Source of the DNA: GWF2-43-63 sp035390965
GTDB lineage: Bacteria > Bacteroidota > Bacteroidia > Bacteroidales > DTU049
Assembly: GCA_035390965.1 (NCBI GenBank)
Contig: DAOPKE010000004.1
Span: forward strand, 1-63,453
Length of the DNA: 63,453 nt
Direction of reading: 5' to 3'
In this document: positions 9,648 to 17,943 of the stretch, one piece after another
Layout of the letters: each line of letters begins with the position of its first letter
Numbering within the stretch: position 1 is the first letter of the stretch
Made by a program: the position numbers and the translations under genes
Notes under the pieces: generated by a model
Seen by the model: only the letters and a program-made list of their open reading frames with translations
The model's database searches: none
What the model was told of the DNA's origin: nothing

Positions 9648-11405
9648 ATGGAAATAAAACGACTCTTCGATTTACTCGATCGCTACAAGGAGAAATTCAA
9701 CAAGCCTGTGCTTTTTGGTGGAAAAGTCGATGGCATCTGGCAGCGCTACAGCACGCAGCAACATATCGTAAACTCAACGAACATCAGCTACGGCTTGATG
9801 CAGCTTGGCATTCAGCCCGGTGATAAAATCATTTCCATCACCACCAACCGGCCTGAATGGAATTTTCTCGACATGGGTATTATGATGTGTGGAGCCGTTC
9901 ATGTTCCAATATATCCAAACATCAGCTCAGGCGAATACAAACATATTATCAATCATTCCGAAGCGAAAATGGTTTTTGTTGCCGGTGAAGACATGTACTC
10001 CCGCATCAAGGATATTTTGGCGGAATGTAAAAACATTGAATCAGTTTACACATTCCGGAACCTGCATGGGATAAGGCATTTAAACGAACTCATGGAAATG
10101 GGCAGGCAAAACCCGCAATCAGAAAAGCTGCAATCCATCAAAGACTCCATTAAAGAAGATGATGTTGCCACCATCATTTATACGAGCGGCACCACCGGAA
10201 TTCCCAAAGGGGTTATGCTGACACACAAAAATCTATTGAGCAATGTGGAGGCCATTTACACCATCCCGGCACAAAATCCGGCACTGGTAACGCTGAGCTT
10301 TTTGCCACTTTGCCATGTGCTGGAACGCATCATGAATTATATGTATCAATACAATGGATATACAGTGTATTATGTAGATAATATAGCACTGATATCCGAT
10401 GCCATGCGCGAAACCAATCCTTCTATTGTATGCTGTGTGCCTCGTGTACTCGAAAGCATTCATGACAAAATTATGGCGACAGGGCGCAAACTCACAGGAT
10501 ACGAAAGATTCTTTTTTTATTGGGCCGTAAATATCGGTTATCGCTATCGCATCGAAGGCAATAATATTTTCTACCGTATGCAGCTCTGGCTGCTACGTAA
10601 GCTGGTTTTTAAAAAATGGAAACAAGCCCTTGGTGGCAAACTTGATATTATTGTTAGTGGTGGAGCCGCGCTTCAGGAGCGGCTTGCACGCATTTTTTGG
10701 GCAGCAGGATTCCGTGTGCTTGAAGGGTATGGACTCACCGAAACCAGTCCTGTAATATCTGTCAGCAACTTTGAAAAAAACGGAATTGAATTCGGAACAG
10801 TGGGTCCGCCGTTAAAAAATGTAGAGGTTCGCATTGCTGATGACGGCGAAATTCAATGCAAAGGGCCTAATGTGATGAAGGGCTATTTTAAGGATGCCGG
10901 ACAAACAAAAGAAGTGCTGAGCGAAGACGGATGGTTCAAAACCGGGGATATCGGGTTTATTACCCAACATGGTCATGTAAAAATCACTGACCGCAAAAAA
11001 GAGATTTTCAAAACAGCAGCAGGTAAATATATTTCACCACAACTGATAGAAAATAAACTGAAGGAATCACCGTTTATCGACAATGCCATGGTGGTTGGAG
11101 AAAATCAGAAATATCCGGCAGCCATCATATCGCTCAACTTTTTTCATGTACGCTCCTGGTGTGAAATTAAAAAAATCCCATTCACAACCAACGAAGACAT
11201 TCTGCAAAACCCAGTTATCAAAAAACGGATTGCAGTTGAAATTGAAAAGGTGAATTTAAAACTCGGAGAGCATGAAAGAATAGTAAAATTCGAGTTCACG
11301 GGCAATACATGGTCGGTCGATACCGGTGAGCTGACTCCAACTTTAAAGCTTCGGCGTAAAATAATTTCAGAAAAATACAGTTCTTTATTAAGCAAATTAT
11401 TTTAA
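9648..11405 (+). CDS. long-chain acyl-CoA synthetase (AMP-forming)
   Basis: A 585-residue ANL-superfamily enzyme that activates fatty acids to acyl-CoA via an acyl-adenylate. The P-loop-like motif TIIYTSGTTGIPKGVML lies near residue 175, the acyl-binding motif EGYGLTETSP near 360, and the hinge and catalytic region GWFKTGDIG ... ITDRKKEIFKTAAGKYISP near 425-460. Length and motifs fit the FadD15-like long-chain group. It starts 20 bases after a -7 box. A lipoprotein gene follows ten bases after the stop, so the two are probably co-transcribed. Chain-length preference cannot be read from sequence. Confidence 0.93.
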   Translation: MEIKRLFDLLDRYKEKFNKPVLFGGKVDGIWQRYSTQQHIVNSTNISYGLMQLGIQPGDKIISITTNRPEWNFLDMGIMMCGAVHVPIYPNISSGEYKHIINHSEAKMVFVAGEDMYSRIKDILAECKNIESVYTFRNLHGIRHLNELMEMGRQNPQSEKLQSIKDSIKEDDVATIIYTSGTTGIPKGVMLTHKNLLSNVEAIYTIPAQNPALVTLSFLPLCHVLERIMNYMYQYNGYTVYYVDNIALISDAMRETNPSIVCCVPRVLESIHDKIMATGRKLTGYERFFFYWAVNIGYRYRIEGNNIFYRMQLWLLRKLVFKKWKQALGGKLDIIVSGGAALQERLARIFWAAGFRVLEGYGLTETSPVISVSNFEKNGIEFGTVGPPLKNVEVRIADDGEIQCKGPNVMKGYFKDAGQTKEVLSEDGWFKTGDIGFITQHGHVKITDRKKEIFKTAAGKYISPQLIENKLKESPFIDNAMVVGENQKYPAAIISLNFFHVRSWCEIKKIPFTTNEDILQNPVIKKRIAVEIEKVNLKLGEHERIVKFEFTGNTWSVDTGELTPTLKLRRKIISEKYSSLLSKLF

Positions 11406-11415
11406 AACCAACCTT

Positions 11416-12441
11416 ATGAAAAAATTCATTCTCTTGCTGTCAATCATTTCAGTTGTAATGCTGAATTCATGTAAAAAGGACCAAAATGCTGAAATCAAGG
11501 TCCTGACTGAACATATCGAATATGATGTTCTGATCAATAATGACGGAAAAATGGATCCCGTCATGAATCATGTAAACGAAGATGTTCGTGTTGAATTTGT
11601 TCATTTCCTTTTTGAACAGCTCAAAGCGGGAAAAGCATTTAACGACAGCGGGGCTTCAATTGATTCAAAAGCAGTGCTGATGCTGATCCGCGAAATGTTT
11701 CCCAATGCCGACACAAGTGTAATCGATCCCGAAGTGTACTACAAAATCAATACTGCCAAAATCAACAAACTCAGATTCCGTGAAAAATGGATTTACAATT
11801 CAGAAAACTTCAAAATTGAAAAAACAGTGCTGGCTGTAGCACCACTGGTTGAACTGGCCGATACACTCGGATATGTATTCAAAGCTGAACCTTTATTTTG
11901 GGTTCAATGCGATACAGCTAAAGAACTGAAAGAAGTTACCGTATTGTCAACCAATATCATCAGCGATGCTTTTGTTCACAATCAACTTGAAATGATTCTT
12001 TACATGGACTCGACTCCGGCCGATTATTATTGTAATCTGAATGATTCTGCCAAAACAGCATACTTTGATGAACTGGTGAAATCAGTGATCGATAAAAAAA
12101 TAAACGCTTACAATTTCTTCTTCAACCCATTGGAAGAAGCCGATATGAAAGTTCTGAAAGGATATGCCGACACATTGTCCGACTTTGATGAAAACAACAA
12201 TCCGGTTAAAACGGTCATCGAACATAAAATATCTGCCAAAGAATTCGGTCGCATCAAATTTGCCGAACGATGGGAATACTCCGCTTATCCTTTTGTTTTC
12301 CGCAAAACGGTGATGGCTCTCAATCCGTCCGTGATTGTCATCGATCCGCAATATGATGTTGTTAAGGGCTTCAAACCCTTGTTCTGGACAGTATATGACG
12401 AAAAATACCTACAGGAAATGAAAGGGAAAATTTTGCAGTAA
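11416..12441 (+). CDS. lipoprotein of unknown function
   Basis: A 341-residue protein with a lipoprotein signal (MKKFILLLSIISVVMLNSC; lipobox LNSC). The mature part has two related halves: the phrases FREKWIYNSENFKIEKTVLAV and FAERWEYSAYPFVFRKTVMAL align, each followed by a region ending in PLFW. This suggests an internal duplication of a domain of about 150 residues. It resembles gliding-associated or other Bacteroidota lipoproteins only in general character and no function is assigned. It is probably co-transcribed with the acyl-CoA synthetase. Confidence 0.75.
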   Translation: MKKFILLLSIISVVMLNSCKKDQNAEIKVLTEHIEYDVLINNDGKMDPVMNHVNEDVRVEFVHFLFEQLKAGKAFNDSGASIDSKAVLMLIREMFPNADTSVIDPEVYYKINTAKINKLRFREKWIYNSENFKIEKTVLAVAPLVELADTLGYVFKAEPLFWVQCDTAKELKEVTVLSTNIISDAFVHNQLEMILYMDSTPADYYCNLNDSAKTAYFDELVKSVIDKKINAYNFFFNPLEEADMKVLKGYADTLSDFDENNNPVKTVIEHKISAKEFGRIKFAERWEYSAYPFVFRKTVMALNPSVIVIDPQYDVVKGFKPLFWTVYDEKYLQEMKGKILQ

Positions 12442-12443
12442 AA

Positions 12444-12510
12444 AGTCATCAGTTATCAGTGTGTTTTCACTCATAACTCATAGCTTATCACTCATAACCC
12501 AACACTCCCT
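12444..12510. repeat. heptad array between convergent genes
   Basis: Successive 7-bp words AGTCATC, AGTTATC, AGTGTGT, then ACTCATA, ACTCATA, GCTTATC, ACTCATA, ACCCAAC, ACTCCCT. The array fills the gap between the lipoprotein and the convergent carboxypeptidase gene and reaches the latter's stop codon. Confidence 0.7.
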
Positions 12511-14827
12511 AATATTCCGCTTTCACGAACTTTGCACGCAGCATAGTTCCGTTTTCAATGACCGTTATAAAATACAGTCCCTGTGCGAGATTTGAGATAT
12601 TCAATGCGCCGCCTTCGCAAATACCCTGCTGCACAATATTGCCCGAAATATCAGAAATAAAATAATCGCCCTGTGCTACATTGCTCAGCAAAAGCTCATT
12701 GGTGGCCGGATTCGGATGCAGCTTCAGTATATTCAGTTCCGTTTCATCGATGCCAACCGCCTGAATAATATTCAGTGTGAAGTCGTCGAAATAAAATCCG
12801 TCGCGCTGCTCATAGCTGTCACTCACCAGGCGGAATCTGAGTTTGCGGTCTGCGTACAGATAATCTGTCAGGTCTATGTATTCCTTCACCCAGGTGCTCT
12901 GCGTGCCGTCGTAAAGCGGTTCATCCTGCAGCTGATCGGCGCTTCCGCGGGTGGTATATTGTCCGCATTGCGGAATCCAGGTGGCACCGTTGTCGGTCGA
13001 AATTTCGCAAACGCAATAGTCATATCCTTCTTCAATATCCCATTTTGCATAAAACTCAATCCACGCCTTTTCGGCCAGCACACTGCCAAGCGGCAAGGTC
13101 AACGTCATGGATGAATTTGTATTGTTGCTGTACATTCCGCCGGGACTATCGGTAAAAGAATAGGGCGATGAAACAAAATCGGAACCGGTTGTCGACCAGC
13201 CACCAGCCCAGTTTGTAGTGTTTGTGGCATTGTCGCTGAACAGAACAGAAGACATCCCGGAATATTTCACCAATGTGTCTCTTGTTGTATACACTCCGTT
13301 GTTTACGCTGAGTTCAAGCCGGATTTCATCGCCCTGCGCATAAGGAATTGCGAGTGAAATATCAAAAGTGTCCAGTCGTGTTTCAAGCAAAGCCAGGTCC
13401 GTAAACGTAATAGGGGATGTCATTACCATTACATTCGGAGTCAGTGCCGTGAGCGAAACCGTATAAACAGCCGGTGTATCCATTCCCAGCCGTTGAATAC
13501 TGAATGGAATAATCCAGGGAGAGCAAAGCTCCGATAAATCCTTCACTTCGGCATATTTGCAGGCAAAACGGACCATGTACAGATTTTCGGACACGTACAA
13601 TTTGCAGATATCGTCAATCAACGCTTCGGCAGGCCAGAAGCCGTCTGCAGGATCCCCTACCTCGGGGCCCCATGCAATGATTTTGTCTTTCTCGGTCTGC
13701 TCGCCATAATACCAGTCGAATGAACCACCATTGGCATTGTAGCCGATACACTGCATCGGCGTTCCATAGGCAAACGAATTTTCCGAAGCCAGATATGACG
13801 AATACGTGCGATACAAAATATCATCAGGCGTTGGTAAATCGGCATACCCCCACGAATACAGAATCACATTGGAATAGGTGTGATAATCCTGTATCAGTTG
13901 AATGTCGTGAGCCAGCGTAAAATTGCGCACAGCCTGCGTTTCGGCTTCGGAAAAAGCAGAATCTCCACGATAGGTTTCATCTGTTCCGAATGGTGATGAA
14001 CCAATATCGTCGAATCCCCACTGGTAGCCATAATTCCGGTTGAGATCGACGCCATAACTTCCATCGCCGTTGTTTCTCCGGTTCTTGCGCCACATGCCGC
14101 CTCCGGAAGGATTGGTGGTGCGGTTGTACTCGTAGCCGTCAGGATTCACACAGGGAATAAAATAAATTTCGGTATTCTGCAGCAAATACTGAATCTCAGG
14201 ATTTGTCGCATAATTTTCCATCAGATACCACATGAAAAATATTTCCTGCTGCATGGCCATGGGCTCGCGCGCGTGATTCAGCGCCAGAAACATCACTTCG
14301 GGTTCGGTTTCATCCACATCGGGATTGTCAGAGATTTTTACATAATACAACTGACGTCCGCCAATGGTGTGAATGGTATCGACAATCTGCCGCGCCGAAA
14401 TGAGGTTTGGAAACACCGCTCGCATTTCATCGAGCTCGGCATATAATTCAGCAAGTGTCAGAAACCCGCCCATGGAGCCATGGTTGAAATGTGCCGGCAC
14501 GGCATAATCCGGAATTTCGAAACAGCCGGTATTGCGCATATTTCGTGGATTCATCGATTGGTTCTGCTTTATATAATGTTGCTGCACATCAGAAATAATG
14601 ACTTCAACTGTCAGGCCGGCATCGCGCATTTTCTGAATCTGTGTTTGCGAAAAGTCGCAGATCAGATATTCGCCTTTCTTGATTTCACCTTCCACCGGAA
14701 TGCCCAGCGATCCGATGGTATTCAGGAAATCAGCGCTGCCACTGACTTTTGCGCGTTGATAAATTTCCTGACTGTTGGCAGTCCAGGCCATAATAACAAA
14801 TAAGAACAGAATAATACCAGTTTTCAT
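12509..14827 (-). CDS. secreted M14 zinc carboxypeptidase with T9SS type A sorting domain
   Basis: The start is the ATG at 14827 (MKTGIILFLFVIMAWTANSQ), which gives a clean signal peptide; the longer frame from 14851 would hide it. Mature domains: an N-terminal propeptide-like region, then the M14 peptidase catalytic domain with the zinc motif NHAREPMAMQQE (H-x-x-E) near residue 190, NPDGYEYNR and the substrate-binding VDLNRNYGYQW. The later zinc His and the catalytic Glu region follow (QDYHTYSNVILY, WGPEVGD). After this come beta-sandwich domains (immune-inhibitor-like). The final ~70 residues (LHPNPATNELLLSN ... GLYFITVIENG) are a T9SS type A signal. Predicted secreted exopeptidase. Confidence 0.92.
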   Translation of the reverse strand: MKTGIILFLFVIMAWTANSQEIYQRAKVSGSADFLNTIGSLGIPVEGEIKKGEYLICDFSQTQIQKMRDAGLTVEVIISDVQQHYIKQNQSMNPRNMRNTGCFEIPDYAVPAHFNHGSMGGFLTLAELYAELDEMRAVFPNLISARQIVDTIHTIGGRQLYYVKISDNPDVDETEPEVMFLALNHAREPMAMQQEIFFMWYLMENYATNPEIQYLLQNTEIYFIPCVNPDGYEYNRTTNPSGGGMWRKNRRNNGDGSYGVDLNRNYGYQWGFDDIGSSPFGTDETYRGDSAFSEAETQAVRNFTLAHDIQLIQDYHTYSNVILYSWGYADLPTPDDILYRTYSSYLASENSFAYGTPMQCIGYNANGGSFDWYYGEQTEKDKIIAWGPEVGDPADGFWPAEALIDDICKLYVSENLYMVRFACKYAEVKDLSELCSPWIIPFSIQRLGMDTPAVYTVSLTALTPNVMVMTSPITFTDLALLETRLDTFDISLAIPYAQGDEIRLELSVNNGVYTTRDTLVKYSGMSSVLFSDNATNTTNWAGGWSTTGSDFVSSPYSFTDSPGGMYSNNTNSSMTLTLPLGSVLAEKAWIEFYAKWDIEEGYDYCVCEISTDNGATWIPQCGQYTTRGSADQLQDEPLYDGTQSTWVKEYIDLTDYLYADRKLRFRLVSDSYEQRDGFYFDDFTLNIIQAVGIDETELNILKLHPNPATNELLLSNVAQGDYFISDISGNIVQQGICEGGALNISNLAQGLYFITVIENGTMLRAKFVKAEY

Positions 14828-14939
14828 ACAAGAGGTTTTGGAATAAGACAATACATTGAAAATTATGTTGCAATGTACGAAATGAAAATGGATTGGAGTT
14901 TTAACCTTCGAAGGGTTTGAGACGCTTCAATGATTATAA

Positions 14940-16085
14940 TCATAATGAATTCATCACCACCAATTTCCCTTGCTTCAACAATTTTTCGCTTATGCGTTTA
15001 ATGATGCTGCCGCGGCTCAGTAAGCCCTGTTGACGGAATTCAATACGGTCTTCGGAAACATTGTCGGCCATGCCCATCCAGATATTGACCTTGTCGGCCA
15101 TTTTCAGAAAATAGGTCATTTCGTATGCCGGCGATCCTGTCGGAAGCGCGGCCAGATCTTCGTCGAGCAGATTGCAAACCTGATTCAGTGTCACCATTCC
15201 TTCGGTGATCAGATCGGTTCCCTTCATTTTAAATGAAGGCGGAGTCAGGGCATCGCCGTCATCAACCACATCGATGGAATGACCTGTAACGCGTGCTGCC
15301 ATTTTCGATGTGGACCCGCCACTGATAATATGAATGCCAGGTTCATTATAAAATGCGTGCACGAAATTTTCATCATCAGTAGCATGCAACGGAGGACCAC
15401 TGAGCAGATTCACCACCACCCCACGACGATTGACAGCCACCACCACGGAACAATCATCGCCTTTGTTCTGCGGCCAGTAGCTTCGTGCCTGATTGTGTAC
15501 CAGCTGAGCCAGATCGTTTCCGCTGATACGTTTTCCGGTCAGGTGAGATTGCAAAAAACTGCACACACCCTCCGATTCCCAGCCATTGGTGAATAGTTTC
15601 CCTATACCGGCCTGTGTTATCCCATCGGACATCAGCATCAGACCTTCGCCTTTTTCAATCATGCAGCTTGATTCATGCACCACTGCCTTCTCGCGCGTAT
15701 AGACACGATCGTGCAGTACCTGCGCATAGGCGCGGCTGATAATCAATGGCGGCGGCATTTCATATCCCAGAATGGTTGTTTGTCCGTTATTCAGAATCTG
15801 CACAATCGTAAAAACCGAAAATGGATCAACGGTTCCCCAGGCGCTGTCCATGGTGGCCGATACGCGGTTAAAAGTTTCACGAATGGAAAGGCCCATTTTT
15901 ATCAAAGTGAGTATGCGCGACACACACAGATTGGCTGCAATATTGGCTTTGATGCCCGAACCCAGTCCATCAGCCAAAACCAACGTGGTAGCATTTTCAT
16001 TGCGGTAAACGCCCCATGCGTCTCCGCAAGGCTGGCCGGCCTTCTTGGGCGATTGGGCAGCAAATATATCGGTGTGAATGTACAT
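14940..16085 (-). CDS. SpoIIE/PP2C-like phosphatase paired with sensory hydrogenase
   Basis: A cytosolic protein of 381 residues from the ATG at 16085 (MYIHTDIFAAQ); the longer frame begins at a TTG. The first ~250 residues look like a PPM/SpoIIE phosphatase: CGDAWGVY, VLADGLGSGIKANIAANL and GDDCSVVVAVNR supply the metal-binding aspartates. The last ~130 residues form an extra domain of unknown function. The gene follows the PAS-containing [FeFe]-hydrogenase by 28 bases. This pairing is known from group C sensory hydrogenase loci, where the phosphatase is thought to pass on the H2 signal. Its target, perhaps an anti-sigma antagonist or a kinase partner, is not visible here. Confidence 0.85.
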   Translation of the reverse strand: MYIHTDIFAAQSPKKAGQPCGDAWGVYRNENATTLVLADGLGSGIKANIAANLCVSRILTLIKMGLSIRETFNRVSATMDSAWGTVDPFSVFTIVQILNNGQTTILGYEMPPPLIISRAYAQVLHDRVYTREKAVVHESSCMIEKGEGLMLMSDGITQAGIGKLFTNGWESEGVCSFLQSHLTGKRISGNDLAQLVHNQARSYWPQNKGDDCSVVVAVNRRGVVVNLLSGPPLHATDDENFVHAFYNEPGIHIISGGSTSKMAARVTGHSIDVVDDGDALTPPSFKMKGTDLITEGMVTLNQVCNLLDEDLAALPTGSPAYEMTYFLKMADKVNIWMGMADNVSEDRIEFRQQGLLSRGSIIKRISEKLLKQGKLVVMNSL

Positions 16086-16113
16086 GGGTTTGACAATTAA
16101 TTTGAATGAAACA

Positions 16114-17841
16114 TCACTTATTGATTGAATCAATCAGGTTTTTCATCAATACTTCACCTCGTGCCGTATTCTCACCGAGAAAGCGCGCGAGTTCCTGCGC
16201 CATATCAATCTGATGATCGATGAGTTCCTGAGCGCGATCTACCGTTTCGCTCCGCAGTGCATTCAGCTTATCTTTGCTCGATTTGCTGTCAGTGACATCG
16301 ACAAACAAACCCACCATCTGTTCTTCTTCCGGAAGCCGGTAAGCCACGGTATGACACATCAGATTATAATTCGGATAGTGATTGTATTCCCGCGTGGCAT
16401 CTTCCTTTCCTGCAATCAGGTTTTCGAATTGTTTGGGATCAATCAGGTAACTGATTTTACGGCCTACCAGCGAATCGGAACATGAAAACATGTGTTTGAA
16501 CGCCTGATTCATGCGAATGATTTCAAGATTCTCGTTCAACAAAACAAATCCATTCGGATCACGCTCAATAATGGTATCGGCCTTCTGCTCGGCCAGACGG
16601 CGCATATATGGCATACACATTTCGGGCTCTGCCATTCCTTCAAGCACAGCAATTGCGCGGTCGCGGCACGATTTGTAACCGCAGGCGGTACAATTCAATT
16701 CATCGGCCGGAATCAGCTTACCTGTTTTACTCAGTACTTCACGAATCTGCTCTTCTGAGAAAACAGGATGATCATTGCCCGACGCCAGCGAGAAAACAAC
16801 ATCCGTATCCTTGAACAGTGATGATTTTTCAGCTTCTTCGCCCGGATAAGCCGATGCATATTCCAGCACCATGCGGCGGGCTTCAAAACTGTTGCAGTTG
16901 TGCTGCATGGCGGGACCATTCACACAACCGTTTTTACAAAACAAAGGTTCAATCACACAATTGGTTGGGTTGCGGTGTAAATCATCCAGCAATTCCCTGA
17001 TTTCATCGGCACCACTCAATGCCATTACCACACGTCCGAACATGGAATCTGCAATGTTTCCGGTTTTCAGCAAACCACTTTCCAGCGGAAACACGCGTGC
17101 AAGTCCGTTGACCGGATCATTGAAAGTACTCTCTTCGCACGCATCCAGACTGATGTTGCGGAGTCGGAACAATTCATCCAGTTCTTCAAAAGTAATCACG
17201 GCATCGATATCATTCTCTGTGGATTTCCACTTAGCTTCATCTTTTTTTGCGATGCAGGGACCGGCAAAAACAAATTTAATTCCCGGATATGTTTTTTTTA
17301 TCATGCGGGCGTGAGCCACCATGGGCGAGGCAACAGGCGCCAGATACGGCATCAGATCAGGCATTTTGCTTGTAATATAATTTACTGCCGCCGGACACGC
17401 GGTACAGATGACAGGTTGATCGGGATTATGTTCAATGAATTCAGCTGTAGCCTGCGCTGTGTGCCATGCTCCGGTGGCTGTTTCACCAACTACGGAAAAA
17501 CCGAGCATGCGCAAAGCCGATGGCAAACGCTTGCGCCGCCACTCGGGATAGTACGCTGCAAACGAAGGTGCCATGCTGATTGCCAAACGTTCGCCATCTT
17601 CCATCATTTGCAATACACGACCATATTCGGTGCGGTATGTCTTGGCTTTTTGCGGACACACGGTAATGCAAGTACCGCACGAAATGCAGCGTTCAGCCAC
17701 CACATACGCCTGCCCGTCTTTCATGCGGATGGCATTCACCGGACAAACTCGCACACAGCGGTAACAATCGCGGCACAAAGCCCTCGAGGTGTACACCACC
17801 GAAATATTATCCGTTTGCATCGGGTTGTTATTCATAGCCAT
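16114..17841 (-). CDS. sensory [FeFe]-hydrogenase with PAS domain (HydS-type)
   Basis: About 575 residues. Domains in order: an N-terminal pair of [4Fe-4S] sites (CRDCYRCVRVCP and CISCGTCITVCP); an H-cluster domain with altered motifs CTACPAAVNY, AGPCIAKKDE and FCKNGCVNGP; another Fe-S motif (CTACGYKSC); and a PAS domain (about 440-540). Compared with catalytic enzymes, the proton-shuttle Cys of TSCCP is Ala and the Met before PC is Gly. The same replacements are described for sensory group C enzymes. Predicted to sense H2 or redox state and signal through the adjacent phosphatase. The start is placed at 17841 because a -7 box at 17855-17862 lies downstream of the earlier ATG at 17865. Confidence 0.88.
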   Translation of the reverse strand: MAMNNNPMQTDNISVVYTSRALCRDCYRCVRVCPVNAIRMKDGQAYVVAERCISCGTCITVCPQKAKTYRTEYGRVLQMMEDGERLAISMAPSFAAYYPEWRRKRLPSALRMLGFSVVGETATGAWHTAQATAEFIEHNPDQPVICTACPAAVNYITSKMPDLMPYLAPVASPMVAHARMIKKTYPGIKFVFAGPCIAKKDEAKWKSTENDIDAVITFEELDELFRLRNISLDACEESTFNDPVNGLARVFPLESGLLKTGNIADSMFGRVVMALSGADEIRELLDDLHRNPTNCVIEPLFCKNGCVNGPAMQHNCNSFEARRMVLEYASAYPGEEAEKSSLFKDTDVVFSLASGNDHPVFSEEQIREVLSKTGKLIPADELNCTACGYKSCRDRAIAVLEGMAEPEMCMPYMRRLAEQKADTIIERDPNGFVLLNENLEIIRMNQAFKHMFSCSDSLVGRKISYLIDPKQFENLIAGKEDATREYNHYPNYNLMCHTVAYRLPEEEQMVGLFVDVTDSKSSKDKLNALRSETVDRAQELIDHQIDMAQELARFLGENTARGEVLMKNLIDSINK

Positions 17842-17854
17842 TTCTTTTATGTTA

Positions 17855-17862
17855 CAAAAGTA
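17855..17862 (-). promoter_or_regulatory. -7 box (TACTTTTG) for hydS and the phosphatase
   Basis: TAnnTTTG on the minus strand, 14 bases before the hydS start. It suggests that the sensory pair is transcribed separately from hydCBA. Confidence 0.5.
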
Positions 17863-17880
17863 CATTTTAGATACAGAAGT

Positions 17881-17909
17881 CCCGGCAGTAACAAAAAGCT
17901 ACTGTCGGG
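17881..17909 (-). terminator. hairpin between hydA and hydS
   Basis: A 10-bp stem (one wobble or mismatch) with a 9-base loop, located between the hydA stop and the hydS promoter. There is no T-run, so it may be a processing or operator structure rather than a terminator. Confidence 0.5.
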
Positions 17910-17943
17910 TACATCTGTTTGAGTCCTGATTCAAACATACAGG

